Source: Bacteroidetes bacterium MedPE-SWsnd-G1
Lineage (GTDB): Bacteria; Bacteroidota; Bacteroidia; Flavobacteriales; Flavobacteriaceae
Assembly: GCA_001874265.1 (NCBI GenBank)
Contig: MPDD01000003.1
Coordinates: 98,040-162,039, forward strand
Reading direction: 5' to 3'
DNA: 64,000 nt
Shown one piece after another: positions 1-9,523 of the stretch. Numbering within the stretch: the stretch's first letter is position 1; the number at the start of each line of letters is the position of its first letter. The translations under genes were made by a program, and so were the position numbers. The notes beneath the pieces are model-generated. The model searched no databases. It saw only the letters and a program-made list of their open reading frames with translations, and was not told the DNA's origin.

Positions 1-1
1 T

Positions 2-274
2 TCTTCAGATGTACCTGGAGGTGTTGTAAATATTTTAACAGGTAATGTAAACGAATTACATACTCATATGGCATCTCATATGGATGTAAATGCCGTTATT
101 TATTGCGGAAAGGATGAAAATGTAATTTCAGAAATTAACGCTTTAGCAAGTGAGAATTTGAAAAGAACAATTTTACATAAGAAAAGCGATTGGGCAAGTA
201 ATGTTTGTGAATCGCCTTATTTTATTGAAAAAACTCAAGAAGTGAAAACAACTTGGCATCCAACAAAAGTTTAA
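2..274 (+). CDS. Aldehyde dehydrogenase family protein, C-terminal end (5' truncated by window)
   Basis: The reading frame is open from base 2 and already encodes SSDVPGGVVNILTG before the first ATG at 68, so this is the tail of a longer protein cut by the window edge. The DVPGGVVNILTG stretch is the conserved segment of NAD(P)-dependent aldehyde dehydrogenases that follows the substrate-binding part of the fold. The catalytic Cys and Glu are outside the window, so the substrate cannot be judged. The next gene starts 27 bases downstream on the same strand, which fits co-transcription. An ATG-to-stop reading (68..274) would wrongly give a 68-residue hypothetical protein. Confidence 0.75.
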   Translation, partial: SSDVPGGVVNILTGNVNELHTHMASHMDVNAVIYCGKDENVISEINALASENLKRTILHKKSDWASNVCESPYFIEKTQEVKTTWHPTKV

Positions 275-301
275 TTTAAAAGTAATAACCCCAAACTTAT
301 A

Positions 302-883
302 ATGACTAATTCTTCATTTTTTGCACACGAAACGGCGGTAATTGATGCCGACTGTAATATTGGTGCAGGAACTAAAATTTGGCATTTTAGCCATGTAATG
401 TCAAATGCAATTATTGGCGAACGATGTAATCTTGGACAAAATGTTGTAGTTTCTCCAAAAGTAACTTTAGGAACCAATGTAAAGGTTCAGAATAATGTTT
501 CTATTTATACAGGTGTTATTTGCGAAGATGATGTTTTTTTGGGACCATCAATGGTGTTTACAAATATTGTAAATCCACGAAGTGCTGTGATTCGTAGAGA
601 TGAATACAAAACAACGTTAGTAAAAAAAGGTGCGAGTATTGGTGCTAATGCAACGATTATTTGTGGAAATACCATTGGAGAATATGCACTAATTGGAGCA
701 GGGGCTGTTGTTACGAAAGATGTGAAACCTTATGCCTTGGTTGTAGGGAATCCATCAAAGCAGATCGGTTGGGTTAGTGAATATGGACATCGATTAGGTT
801 TTGATGCTTCAGGATTTGCAACATGCCCAGAAAGTGAAGAGAAATACAGATTAGAAAACTCCAAAGTCATTAAAATAGGATGA
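302..883 (+). CDS. Hexapeptide-repeat sugar N-acetyltransferase, WlbB/WbpD-like
   Basis: This 193-residue protein is built almost wholly of isoleucine-patch hexapeptide repeats (about residues 8-150, for example [33 protein letters not shown]), which form a left-handed beta-helix trimer that uses acetyl-CoA. The block [20 protein letters not shown] at 91-110 and the [13 protein letters not shown] ending are typical of WlbB/WbpD enzymes, which acetylate the 3-amino group of UDP-2-acetamido-3-amino-glucuronate for surface polysaccharide. The role is cytosolic nucleotide-sugar synthesis. Its stop overlaps the start of the next gene (ATGA at 880-883), implying translational coupling. The family is secure; the exact sugar is inferred, and no other O-antigen genes are visible here. 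Confidence 0.75.
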   Translation: MTNSSFFAHETAVIDADCNIGAGTKIWHFSHVMSNAIIGERCNLGQNVVVSPKVTLGTNVKVQNNVSIYTGVICEDDVFLGPSMVFTNIVNPRSAVIRRDEYKTTLVKKGASIGANATIICGNTIGEYALIGAGAVVTKDVKPYALVVGNPSKQIGWVSEYGHRLGFDASGFATCPESEEKYRLENSKVIKIG

Positions 884-2946
884 AATTAAAAATTAAGAAG
901 ACTAATTTATTGATGCTTTTTATGCTATTGATTTCAACAATAGCATTTTCTCAAAAAGAAAAATATCCTGTATATAAGGGCTGTGAGGAAGTAGATGCCG
1001 AAGCGCTAAAAGTTTGTTTCAAAGAAAAGGTAACAACAGAAGTTATTTCGAAACTTCAGTTACCAGAAGAGATGAGGAAAGACAGTGTGAAGCAAACAAT
1101 TAATATTGTGTTTTATGTTGATAAGGAAGGGGAATTTGAGATTCTATATGTCAACTCACCATACAAAGAATTGAAAACGGAAGTAGAACGCGTATTTTCA
1201 GAATTACCTAAGGTTATTCCTGCAAAGTATAACAATCACAATGTAGAGATGCAGTTTGTACTGCCGATCCACATTCCTTTGGATCCAAATCAGGGTAAGA
1301 TTGTTGAAGAAGTAAAAGAGTTACCGGCCGAAGAACCATTGAATTTAATTATACCTGATTCTTTGAACTTATTGGAACACCATAGCCAATTAAATATGCC
1401 TTACACACATCAGGAATATAGCGCATTGGATTATCACTTTAACAAAGGTGCAAATTCTCATACAGCTGTGAAACCTTATGTGTATTCTGAAATTGAATCC
1501 TATGTAGATTTAGACGCTCAAAAGGCAGTTCTTATGAAAGACAAGAAGTCTTGGGGTGGACGAAAATTATGGAATGAACACATGTTCCAAATAGAGAGTG
1601 AAGATTATTGGTTTACGATAGATCCAGTGCTAGATTTACAAATAGGAAAAGATAATTCGGATGTAGATTTTACGTATAATAATACACGTGCCTTGTTGAT
1701 TCAAGGTTCATTAGGGAAGAAATTTAGTTTTTCTACAACGCTTTATGAAAGTCAAGGGCGTTTTGCAGATTATGTCAATAGATACGCTGAATCAATTAGG
1801 CCATCTGGAGGAAATCCGGCTATTATTCCGGGTAGAGGAATTGCTAAAGAATTTAACGAAGATGCATACGATTACCCTGTTGCAGTTGGATATTTGTCAT
1901 TTACACCCAGTAAGTATTTTAATTTTCAATTTGGACACGGTAAGAACTTTATAGGAGATGGATACCGTTCTATGTTTTTATCAGACAATGCAACGCCTTA
2001 CCCATTCTTTAAAATAAATACTAAGTTTTGGAAGATTAAATACACTAATATTTGGATGTCTATGCGAGATGTAAGACCTGAAGTTACAGAAGAAGGTGTT
2101 TTTAAAACAAAGTACGTTGCATCGCATTATTTGAGTTGGAATGTTACGAAGAAATTAAATCTTGGTTTTTTTGAATCTGTAATTTGGGATGACACCAATA
2201 ACCGTGGTTTTGATATGAATTATTTAAACCCAATTATTTTTTATAGAGCCATAGAATTTTCAACTGGTTCTAGAAGTGGTAATGCCTTAATTGGATTAAG
2301 TGCCAAGTTTAAATGGAATGAACGTTTTTCTCTTTATACACAATTAATGCTTGATGAAATGACTATTGGCGAAGTTGGTGGAAATGAAGGATACTGGGGA
2401 AATAAGAATGGGTTCCAAATTGGTGCAAAATACCATCATGCATTCGGCGTTGAAAATCTACATTTACAAGCAGAATATAATTCGGTAAGACCATTTACAT
2501 ATGCACACAATTTCCCGACCTTAAATTATGGTCATTCCAATCAGGCTTTAGGGCATAGTTGGGGCTCTAACTTCTATGAAATTGTTGGAATTGCAAATTA
2601 TACAAACGGTCGTTGGTATGGTAATATGAAATTAAATATTGGAGAAAAAGGTTTCGATATTATTGGAGATCCAGTTAGTTATGGTGGAGATATTTACCAA
2701 GATTATTCAGATCGAAATGGAGATTACGGACATGAAATAGGACAAGGAAATACCACGAATATTTTTATAGGAGATTTACAAGTTGGATATGTATTGAACC
2801 CTGCAACGAATTTAAAATTATTTGGGTCCTTTACGTACCGATCTTTTGATGCTGAGAGTGAAAATCCAATATGGGAGTCGACTAATTCTACTTGGTTTAA
2901 TGTAGGCTTAAGAACCGATTTATTCGATTGGAATTTTGATTTTTAA
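880..2946 (+). CDS. RemB-like gliding-motility outer membrane protein
   Basis: The 688-residue protein has a signal peptide ending around STIAFSQ (residues 18-25). A small domain at about 30-135 resembles the TonB C-terminal fold ([20 protein letters not shown], then [15 protein letters not shown]). From about 190 to the end it is a long Wzi-like outer-membrane barrel rich in alternating aromatic strands (for example [19 protein letters not shown]). This combination and length match what is annotated in Flavobacteriia as gliding motility protein RemB. The start overlaps the upstream acetyltransferase stop by four bases, so the two are probably co-translated, which suggests a cell-surface polysaccharide or motility role. 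The stop interlocks with the convergent gene at 2943. I am confident of the architecture, less so of the RemB function. Confidence 0.65.
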   Translation: MKLKIKKTNLLMLFMLLISTIAFSQKEKYPVYKGCEEVDAEALKVCFKEKVTTEVISKLQLPEEMRKDSVKQTINIVFYVDKEGEFEILYVNSPYKELKTEVERVFSELPKVIPAKYNNHNVEMQFVLPIHIPLDPNQGKIVEEVKELPAEEPLNLIIPDSLNLLEHHSQLNMPYTHQEYSALDYHFNKGANSHTAVKPYVYSEIESYVDLDAQKAVLMKDKKSWGGRKLWNEHMFQIESEDYWFTIDPVLDLQIGKDNSDVDFTYNNTRALLIQGSLGKKFSFSTTLYESQGRFADYVNRYAESIRPSGGNPAIIPGRGIAKEFNEDAYDYPVAVGYLSFTPSKYFNFQFGHGKNFIGDGYRSMFLSDNATPYPFFKINTKFWKIKYTNIWMSMRDVRPEVTEEGVFKTKYVASHYLSWNVTKKLNLGFFESVIWDDTNNRGFDMNYLNPIIFYRAIEFSTGSRSGNALIGLSAKFKWNERFSLYTQLMLDEMTIGEVGGNEGYWGNKNGFQIGAKYHHAFGVENLHLQAEYNSVRPFTYAHNFPTLNYGHSNQALGHSWGSNFYEIVGIANYTNGRWYGNMKLNIGEKGFDIIGDPVSYGGDIYQDYSDRNGDYGHEIGQGNTTNIFIGDLQVGYVLNPATNLKLFGSFTYRSFDAESENPIWESTNSTWFNVGLRTDLFDWNFDF

Positions 2947-3374
2947 CGCATTTTACCTGAGCGTCTATAGGCTTGTAAAAATGACCAACCCTTGCCAACT
3001 AAAGAATCATTTTCAAAAATAATAGGCGTACATTCATTTTTAGAAATCACTCCGTTTTGATCTTTAGGGGTAGAAAAATACCATAAAATATCTATAACCC
3101 TTTCAGGGTTTCTAGCATATTTATTTACAAACTCTGGTTGTTTAAATACTTGATTTAATGCCTTCATTTTGCCGACAGCAGGGACTTTTACCTTGATAGA
3201 ACTTCCCATTTCTTTTTGCACATCTTGTTGTGTCATACCTTCAGATATACTCTCAATTTTACTCGCTTGTTCTTCTAAAAAAGAATCGAATGTCTCATAG
3301 TTTTTTTCAATAATTTCTTGGCTGAAACAGATTAAAGTAAAGCAATTAAGAAATAAAAGTGTTATGGTTTTCAT
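2943..3374 (-). CDS. Secreted small protein, SmpA/OmlA-like lipid-free relative
   Basis: This is a conserved-looking hypothetical of 143 residues with a signal peptide (MKTITLLFLNCF up to ICFSQ). The segment EGMTQQDVQKEMG near residues 46-58 resembles the first helix of SmpA/OmlA/BamE-type folds, where a G-M-T-x-x-x-V turn precedes the helix. The C-terminal part (IIFENDSLVGKGWSFL) also fits the final beta-strands of that fold. There is no lipobox cysteine at the expected place. I chose ATG 3374 over the in-frame GTG at 3380 because the signal peptide begins there. It converges on the RemB-like gene and shares its four-base stop junction. Function is unknown. Confidence 0.5.
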   Translation of the reverse strand: MKTITLLFLNCFTLICFSQEIIEKNYETFDSFLEEQASKIESISEGMTQQDVQKEMGSSIKVKVPAVGKMKALNQVFKQPEFVNKYARNPERVIDILWYFSTPKDQNGVISKNECTPIIFENDSLVGKGWSFLQAYRRSGKMR

Positions 3375-3404
3375 AAACACGAATCTACAAAAATAATCCC
3401 TTTA

Positions 3405-3857
3405 TTACACTATTGCCGTAGTCTCCACCTTTTTGTTTTTCCAATATTGCATTACGATAAAGGTACAAATCATAGATGATGCTATACCTTCTATAAAAAT
3501 TGCGAATGCAATTAATGGAGGAGTTAAAGATTCTCCCCATAATGTTGAACTTTCTAAAATTCGAAGAAATGATGGATCGATATAAAATAAATAAAAGACT
3601 AAAGAGATAACTAAGAATATCAAAGCGGTCAGAGCGGTAAAAAACCCAATAAATAGATTTTGAAAATAAATAGAATTTCCATTTTCAAAAATATTTTTTT
3701 TGATGGCAGCATTTACAGCCCAAAAAACAAATATGAAATTTAGCATTCGTAATTCCGTTACCGTTTCTAGACCAGCTAATTTCATAAGAAAAAAGAACAG
3801 AAAAATGCCAATATACATTTTTATAGCGTTAGTGATTACAATTTTTTCAACAGACAT
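3405..3857 (-). CDS. Hypothetical integral membrane protein, four helices
   Basis: This 150-residue protein shows four hydrophobic segments at roughly 13-28, 34-50, 68-92 and 112-138, with short polar turns and a lysine-rich C-terminus (KNKKVETT). I recognise no catalytic motif or family signature; a DUF4199-like membrane protein is possible but unproven. It lies 24 bases upstream of the secreted protein on the same strand, so the two may be one transcript. The 165 bases between it and the aminotransferase on the other strand are AT-rich and must hold both divergent promoters; I could not fix either one. Confidence 0.5.
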   Translation of the reverse strand: MSVEKIVITNAIKMYIGIFLFFFLMKLAGLETVTELRMLNFIFVFWAVNAAIKKNIFENGNSIYFQNLFIGFFTALTALIFLVISLVFYLFYIDPSFLRILESSTLWGESLTPPLIAFAIFIEGIASSMICTFIVMQYWKNKKVETTAIV

Positions 3858-4022
3858 AAGATAAAGATTTAAAAGTTTGATAAAAGGACTATAGTGTTTG
3901 AAAACTAGGACTTTAGTCGTTGTTTAATTAGTTTCCTATCAATCTATAGTACGAATTAAATTAATTTGTAAAAAGAAAATCTTAATTTTAAGAATTAAAT
4001 AATTTAAGTTAAACACGTTAAA

Positions 4023-5168
4023 TTGATTCAACATTTCTCAAAACTTCCTAAAGTAAAAACCACAATTTTTACAATTATGAGCGGATTGGCTCAAAAGAAT
4101 AATGCTATTAATTTGTCTCAGGGGTTTCCAAATTTCGAATGCGATGCATTGCTAAAAAAAATGTGCAATGACACAATGGAATCTGGCTATAATCAATATG
4201 CTCCTATGGCGGGTGTGATGGAATTAAGAACGGAGATTTCTAAGAAATATGAATCTTTGTATAATTCTAGTTACCATCCTGAAAGTGAAATAACAGTAAC
4301 TGTCGGTGCTACTCAAGCTATATTCACGGTTATTAGTGCTTTTATTCGAGAACAAGATGAAGTAATGGTATTTAAACCAGCATATGATTGTTATGAGCCT
4401 GCTATCGAAGTGAATGGGGGAAAGGTTATTCCTATTCAATTAAATAGACCAAATTACAGCGTAAATTGGGAAGAGGTACAACGAAAGATTTCGGACAAGA
4501 CTAAAATGATCATCATCAATACACCGCACAATCCTAGTGGTGCTATTTTTTCAGAATCGGATATGTTGAAATTGCAAGAATTAACAAGTGGGACTGATAT
4601 AATAGTATTGAGCGATGAAGTGTACGAGCACATTGTTTTTGACAATGCCCTCCATGAAAGTGTATGTAAATATGCTGGATTAAAATCTCGTAGTTTTATT
4701 TCGGCGTCTTTTGGAAAAACCTTTCACGTAACTGGTTGGAAGGTTGGTTATTGTTGTGGTCCAAAAGAACTGATGAAGGAGTTCAGAAAAGTGCATCAGT
4801 TTAATGTGTTTAGCGTGCATCATCCTACACAAATTGCATTGGCGAACTATTTAAAAGAGCCAAATCATTATTTGGAATTAAATGGATTCTATCAAGAGAA
4901 AAGAGATTTATTTTTGGATTTAATCAAGGGCTCTAAATTTGAATTTACTCCATCTCAAGGCACCTATTTCCAAAATTTGAGTTTCGAAAATATTACGGAT
5001 GAAGGGGATGTGGTCTTCGCTAAGCGATTGGTTGAAGATTATAAAATAGCATCAATTCCTTTGTCAGAATTTAATGAAGACAATCGCGATGACAAAATGC
5101 TGCGTTTTTGTTTTGCGAAAAAAAGTGAGACCTTAAAACGAGCGGCTGATATTTTAAATTTGATTTAG
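4023..5168 (+). CDS. Methionine/glutamine-type aminotransferase (class I PLP, YbdL/MtnE-like)
   Basis: This 381-residue fold-type I aminotransferase has the PLP lysine at K232 (SASFGKTFHVTGWK), the NTPHNPSG motif at 167-173 and SDEVYEH at 197-203. It resembles YbdL and kynurenine/methionine aminotransferases, which pass amino groups from methionine-like donors to keto acids. The start is TTG at 4023: the frame is closed by a stop at 4005, there is no ATG before 4077, and the segment HFSKLPKVKTTIFTIMSGLA upstream of that ATG is conserved family N-terminus. The omega-amidase gene follows after 12 bases. The pair fits glutamine transamination, with the alpha-ketoglutaramate by-product hydrolysed by the second enzyme, as known for methionine salvage. 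No clear promoter or ribosome site was seen. Confidence 0.8.
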   Translation: MIQHFSKLPKVKTTIFTIMSGLAQKNNAINLSQGFPNFECDALLKKMCNDTMESGYNQYAPMAGVMELRTEISKKYESLYNSSYHPESEITVTVGATQAIFTVISAFIREQDEVMVFKPAYDCYEPAIEVNGGKVIPIQLNRPNYSVNWEEVQRKISDKTKMIIINTPHNPSGAIFSESDMLKLQELTSGTDIIVLSDEVYEHIVFDNALHESVCKYAGLKSRSFISASFGKTFHVTGWKVGYCCGPKELMKEFRKVHQFNVFSVHHPTQIALANYLKEPNHYLELNGFYQEKRDLFLDLIKGSKFEFTPSQGTYFQNLSFENITDEGDVVFAKRLVEDYKIASIPLSEFNEDNRDDKMLRFCFAKKSETLKRAADILNLI

Positions 5169-5180
5169 TAATTTTAGAAG

Positions 5181-5960
5181 ATGTTTAAAGAACTTAAAAT
5201 TGCAGCGATTCAAACCAATATTCTTTGGGAAAATATTTTGGGTAATTTATCGCAATATGATAGGATGTTACAAAACATTTCGGAAGATGTAATGTTGATA
5301 GTGCTTCCTGAAATGTTTGCAACTGGTTTTACTATGCATCCAGAAAATTGTGCAGAAACCATGGATGGGTCATCGGTAAATTGGATGCAGAATAAAGCCA
5401 AAGAATTGAATAAAGCTATTATGGGCTCGTTAGTAATTCAAGAACGAGAAAATTATTACAATAGAATGGTTTTTGTGTATCCAAACGGAGCAATTCGTTA
5501 CTATGATAAGCGACATCTTTTTACTTTGGCTGGAGAGGATAAAAAGTATACACCAGGGATGGAACGATTGATTTTTGATTATAAAGGATGGAAAATTTGT
5601 CCTATGATTTGTTATGATTTGCGTTTCCCTGTTTGGTCTAGAAATACCAAAAATTATGATGTTCTAATTTATATGGCTAATTGGCCAAAACCTAGAATTA
5701 ATGCTTGGGATACGCTTTTGAAAGCAAGAGCCATTGAAAATATGTCTTATGTGGTAGGTGTAAATAGGATTGGATTTGATGAAAACAACTACGAATTTAA
5801 TGGGCATTCACAAGTAATAGATCCTTTAGGAAAACCTATTGGAAATACATCTGAAAATTCACCCGAGATATTAGAGGTTATTCTAGATAAAAATGAATTA
5901 AATACGATACGTAATAAGTTTCAATTCTTAAACGATCGAGATTCCTTCGAGGTTTACTAA
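5181..5960 (+). CDS. Omega-amidase, nitrilase family (YafV-like)
   Basis: The 259-residue protein is a carbon-nitrogen hydrolase with the full catalytic triad: Glu44 in VLPEMF, Lys110 in YYDKRHLF and Cys144 in PMICYDLRFP. The short form and the LPEMFATGF and KRHLF sequences match YafV/NIT2 omega-amidases, which deaminate alpha-ketoglutaramate or alpha-ketosuccinamate in the cytosol. It sits 12 bases behind an aminotransferase, the known pairing that makes glutamine-dependent transamination irreversible. Its stop codon interlocks with that of the convergent acyl-ACP desaturase over bases 5957-5960, leaving no room for a terminator. Confidence 0.85.
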   Translation: MFKELKIAAIQTNILWENILGNLSQYDRMLQNISEDVMLIVLPEMFATGFTMHPENCAETMDGSSVNWMQNKAKELNKAIMGSLVIQERENYYNRMVFVYPNGAIRYYDKRHLFTLAGEDKKYTPGMERLIFDYKGWKICPMICYDLRFPVWSRNTKNYDVLIYMANWPKPRINAWDTLLKARAIENMSYVVGVNRIGFDENNYEFNGHSQVIDPLGKPIGNTSENSPEILEVILDKNELNTIRNKFQFLNDRDSFEVY

Positions 5961-6952
5961 GAAATAGGATTCATCCATTTAAAGTTGTACTTCGTATCCG
6001 GAATTACAATTCTTTCAGTAATTCTAGTCATACGGGCTGGCAACTTCATTAAATAATCACGTGCTTTTTCAGCTTCTGGAGTTAACCCGGTAATTTTATC
6101 TATTTCCCAAGCCTTGTTAAGCTTACTAAGAATATCAACATAATCGAAACCAGTATATACACCACAACGCTGTGCAACAGTAGAAAATTGATCAAACAAG
6201 TCACCTTTTTGACCTCCAGATTCACGTAAGTGCATGGCAGGCATAACAATTTTATGTTTCATCATATGATGAAAAGCCAGCATCATTTCACTAGGATCAT
6301 ATTTAAAAACTTGTCTAATAAACTCAGTATATGCCAAATGGTGTCTCATTTCATCACCAGCAATAATTTTTGACATTTTAGCCAATAATTTATGTCCTTT
6401 TTTACGAGCAATTTTTGCTACGTTATTATGAGAAACATATGTTGCCAATTCTTGAAAACTTGTATACACAAAGTTTTTATAAGGGTCACGAGCCGTACCG
6501 ATATCAAACCCATCTGATATTAGATGCTGTGTAGTAATTTCAACTTCACGCATGTTTACACGCCCAGATAAATAAAGGTATTTGTTCAAAACATCACCAT
6601 GCCTGTTTTCTTCTCCTGTCCAAGCTCTAATCCATTTTGCCCAGCCATTATCTCCACCACCTTCACTGTGTTGTGATACGCCATCGACATCAACTAACCA
6701 AGATTCGTAGGTTGGCAAGGCTTCCTCGGTAATAGTATCACCAATTAAGCACACCCAAAAGTCATCATCTAACTCTTTAGAGATTTCTCGAATTTCTTCA
6801 ATTTCATGGATAAAGTTGTCGCTCTGTGGGTTTGGCAAAAAGTCGGTTGGTTGCCAAATTTTTTCTGGAGCAATTAAAAAATTATCAACCAAACTATCGA
6901 TATTTTTTTCGATAGTTTTCATTACCTCTAAACGGATATTAAATGTAGACAT
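5957..6952 (-). CDS. Soluble acyl-ACP desaturase (stearoyl-ACP 9-desaturase family)
   Basis: This 331-residue diiron enzyme has both ligand motifs of the family: E115xxH118 (EENRHG) and E201xxH204 (GDEMRHH), with further acidic ligands around TITEEALP (73-80) and FQELA (166-170). The family introduces a cis double bond into fatty acids held on acyl carrier protein, using oxygen and ferredoxin, in the cytosol. It lies directly downstream of a PlsC-type acyltransferase on the same strand (12-base gap), so desaturation and phospholipid assembly may be co-expressed. The enzyme is known from plants, actinobacteria and many Bacteroidetes. A second, unrelated membrane desaturase occurs at 25428. Confidence 0.88.
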   Translation of the reverse strand: MSTFNIRLEVMKTIEKNIDSLVDNFLIAPEKIWQPTDFLPNPQSDNFIHEIEEIREISKELDDDFWVCLIGDTITEEALPTYESWLVDVDGVSQHSEGGGDNGWAKWIRAWTGEENRHGDVLNKYLYLSGRVNMREVEITTQHLISDGFDIGTARDPYKNFVYTSFQELATYVSHNNVAKIARKKGHKLLAKMSKIIAGDEMRHHLAYTEFIRQVFKYDPSEMMLAFHHMMKHKIVMPAMHLRESGGQKGDLFDQFSTVAQRCGVYTGFDYVDILSKLNKAWEIDKITGLTPEAEKARDYLMKLPARMTRITERIVIPDTKYNFKWMNPIS

Positions 6953-6964
6953 GACTAAATAATG

Positions 6965-7714
6965 TTAGTCTGGCAAAATTACGGCATTTTTAACCGTTTC
7001 TTCCACTTTTTCGAATAATTCAGGGAATTTTAATGATTTTGTTTCTATGGGTTCATGAACATCAAAAGTCAAATGAACACCTAATTCCATAGGGAAACCA
7101 CCGAACTTTAAAAACTCCCAAGAATTATTAATTGTTACTGGAACTACCACCGAATTTGGAGCGAATTTGGTCAGCATTTTTAATCCATTTTCTGAAAATC
7201 GTTTTGGTTTTCCATCGCGGCTTCTAGTTCCTTCTGGAAAAATTACAGCAGAAAATGTTTTCTTTTCGATTAGTTGCCCTAATTTTTTAAGTACAGTTAA
7301 AGCTTGTTTTGGATTTTTTCTATCAATTAATGCACTGCCTCCATGTCTTAAGTTAAAAGATACACTCGGTATTCCTTTTTCTAATTCTTGTTTGGCAACA
7401 AATTTTGGGTGGTGTCTACGCATGTACCAAGATAGCGTTGGAATATCATTTAAACTTTGATGATTTGAAACAATAATTAAAGGTTTGTCTGTTGGAAGGT
7501 TGTGTGAATTTCTAATTGAAATGCGTGTTCCTAAAATATGTAAAGTCCTAACCAAACAAAGATTCATAAAATTGACAACATGCCTATGTGCCGTGTAGCC
7601 GCCTAGATTAAGTGAAAGCCATTGTATTGGGTGAAATAATACCAAAATAAGCCCAAAGAACAAATAGTATATTGCAGACAAGGGGTAAGCAATAAGTTTT
7701 TTTAAAAACGTCAT
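6965..7714 (-). CDS. plsC: 1-acyl-sn-glycerol-3-phosphate acyltransferase
   Basis: The 249-residue protein has the acyltransferase motif I H85-x4-D90 (NHQSLND) and motif III FPEGTRSRDG at 159-168. The N-terminal hydrophobic segment at 10-30 would anchor it to the inner membrane. PlsC enzymes transfer an acyl chain to the 2-position of lysophosphatidic acid to make phosphatidic acid. It is followed after 12 bases by the acyl-ACP desaturase gene. Upstream (17 bases) is a small membrane protein on the same strand, so these three genes look like one operon. Ornithine-lipid acyltransferases share these motifs and remain an alternative. Confidence 0.85.
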   Translation of the reverse strand: MTFLKKLIAYPLSAIYYLFFGLILVLFHPIQWLSLNLGGYTAHRHVVNFMNLCLVRTLHILGTRISIRNSHNLPTDKPLIIVSNHQSLNDIPTLSWYMRRHHPKFVAKQELEKGIPSVSFNLRHGGSALIDRKNPKQALTVLKKLGQLIEKKTFSAVIFPEGTRSRDGKPKRFSENGLKMLTKFAPNSVVVPVTINNSWEFLKFGGFPMELGVHLTFDVHEPIETKSLKFPELFEKVEETVKNAVILPD

Positions 7715-7731
7715 TAAATTTTTATTGAGGC

Positions 7732-8157
7732 TTAATTAAACCAAGTTGTCCAAGGAATTCTAGATAAAACAACAACTAAAGCCAATCCATAAAAAATGGC
7801 AATGGTTTTAAATTTAGCAGTATCGTTATCTTTCTTTTTGTGTTTAGACCAACCCATTGTAATTAGTACTATTGCAATAATCATCATTAATGGATGTTCA
7901 ACTGCTAATAATCGGGTATAGGAATCAAGATTTCCAATTCCGTTTTCCTTCAATAATTTATAACCTGGAGACATAAAATACCAGCCCAATCCAATCAATA
8001 ATTGAATGTGAGTTACAATTAAAGTAAATAGAGAAATACGTAAGTCTTTATCTTTAAAATCTCTTTTAGAGGTTGTCCCTGTTATGGCATTTAGAGTTGC
8101 AATAATTAAGAAGGCTAAAACTAAATAGGCCCACCAAGAGTGAAGTTGAAGCATCAT
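7732..8157 (-). CDS. Conserved four-helix membrane protein
   Basis: This 141-residue protein has four predicted membrane helices (about 6-24, 43-65, 84-104 and 118-136) with histidines at or near helix ends (LHSWW, THIQ, EHPLMM, SKHKKK). Similar Flavobacteriia proteins are often given doubtful names such as cytochrome B; the histidines would allow heme binding, but no recognised heme motif is present. It begins with two adjacent ATG codons; either could be the start. It is the first gene of the apparent operon with plsC and the acyl-ACP desaturase. Function unknown. Confidence 0.55.
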   Translation of the reverse strand: MMLQLHSWWAYLVLAFLIIATLNAITGTTSKRDFKDKDLRISLFTLIVTHIQLLIGLGWYFMSPGYKLLKENGIGNLDSYTRLLAVEHPLMMIIAIVLITMGWSKHKKKDNDTAKFKTIAIFYGLALVVVLSRIPWTTWFN

Positions 8158-8311
8158 GTTTTTTATGGTTTTGATTCGGAAGTAAAAGTACTAAATAAAT
8201 TAAACCTAAAATTTTTGTTTATCTAAATTTCGATGTTATTGGTAGAAAAATAGAGCGGACTTTCAATTTGATGAATTAGATTGTAGCATTAACTTATAAA
8301 TTCAAATAAAT

Positions 8312-9493
8312 ATGGCTCAAAATAGAATTGCTTCAATTGATGTCTTACGTGCCTTAACCATGCTTTTAATGATTTGGGTCAATGATTTTTGGAGCTTAAT
8401 TGACATTCCAAAATGGTTGCAACATGCATCTGCAACAGAAGATTATTTAGGTTTTTCTGATATAATATTTCCACTGTTTTTATTTATAGTTGGATTGAGT
8501 ATTCCTTATGCAATTGCAGTAAGAAAGAAAAAAGGAGATTCGAATGGAGCAATTGCAAAACATGTCATAATCAGATCCATATCTCTATTAATAATTGGTG
8601 TATATATGGTCAATTTTGAATCTATCAATCACGATAGCACTAGTATTGGAAAGCAATGGTGGGAAATACTAATGGCATTGGCTGTTGTGTTAATTTGGAT
8701 GAATTGGAAGCGCAGTCCATTACCGAAAAAAATGCACATTCCAATACAATTGGTTGGACTCGGAATATTAATTTGGTTGGCCGTAATTTATAAAGGTGGA
8801 ACTAATGGAGATGTTTGGATGAAGACCCAATGGTGGGGTATATTAGGCTTAATTGGATGGGCTTACTTGTTAAATGGATTGGTCTTTTTGTATGGCAAAG
8901 GTAAACTAGCCGTTATATTTGGTTTGTTTGTTTTATTGAATATTCTGGTAGTATTGAGTCATTCTGATCTACTCCCAAAATTACCAAAGCATCTGAGTTT
9001 CTTAGGGGTTTGGTATGGCGGGACGGTTCCAGTGTTTACTACAGGTGGTATTTTAGCAACCTTACTTTTTCAAAAGTTGTTTATTAACAAATCCAAATCA
9101 ATAGTAAGTGTACTAACGTTGATTGGAATAATATGTATTTGTTATGGACTATTGATGAGACCATATTGGGGTATTTCTAAAATACAAGGAACACCAGCTT
9201 GGGTTGGAATCTGTTTAGGAATTGGATTTATTTCATTTGCTGTTTTATATGTTATTTGTGATGTGAAAAAACACACGAAATGGGCAACTATTATTTCCCC
9301 TGCTGGTACTGCAACACTGACTTGTTATATGATTCCTTACTTTGTATATCCTATTGCTATACTATTGAATATAGACTTTCCTGATTTCTTAAATACGGGT
9401 GTTGTTGGTCTTGTAGGTTCTTTTGTTTTCGCTTTATTAGTAGTGCTTTTAGTAGGTTGGTTTCAAAAGAAAGGGTTTAGTTTAAAATTGTAG
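8312..9493 (+). CDS. NagX-like / heparan-alpha-glucosaminide N-acetyltransferase-type membrane protein (DUF5009)
   Basis: The 393-residue polytopic protein opens with RIASIDVLRALTMLLMIWVN, the hallmark of the acyltransferase-3-like NagX/HGSNAT family, followed by FSDIIFPLFLFIVGLSIPYA. About ten hydrophobic helices follow. Human HGSNAT carries acetyl from cytosolic acetyl-CoA across the membrane to a terminal glucosamine; bacterial NagX proteins sit in amino-sugar use operons. The next gene, a secreted sialidase, begins 30 bases downstream on the same strand. I infer that the pair acts on amino-sugar or sialic-acid glycans, with this protein acetylating or transporting a released sugar at the inner membrane. 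The substrate is unproven. Confidence 0.7.
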   Translation: MAQNRIASIDVLRALTMLLMIWVNDFWSLIDIPKWLQHASATEDYLGFSDIIFPLFLFIVGLSIPYAIAVRKKKGDSNGAIAKHVIIRSISLLIIGVYMVNFESINHDSTSIGKQWWEILMALAVVLIWMNWKRSPLPKKMHIPIQLVGLGILIWLAVIYKGGTNGDVWMKTQWWGILGLIGWAYLLNGLVFLYGKGKLAVIFGLFVLLNILVVLSHSDLLPKLPKHLSFLGVWYGGTVPVFTTGGILATLLFQKLFINKSKSIVSVLTLIGIICICYGLLMRPYWGISKIQGTPAWVGICLGIGFISFAVLYVICDVKKHTKWATIISPAGTATLTCYMIPYFVYPIAILLNIDFPDFLNTGVVGLVGSFVFALLVVLLVGWFQKKGFSLKL

Positions 9494-9523
9494 TATCTAA
9501 TAATAATTAAACATAGGTATAAG

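Noticed and set aside
68..274. A complete 68-residue gene
   Set aside because: The frame is open to the window edge and already encodes conserved aldehyde dehydrogenase residues, so it is a fragment.
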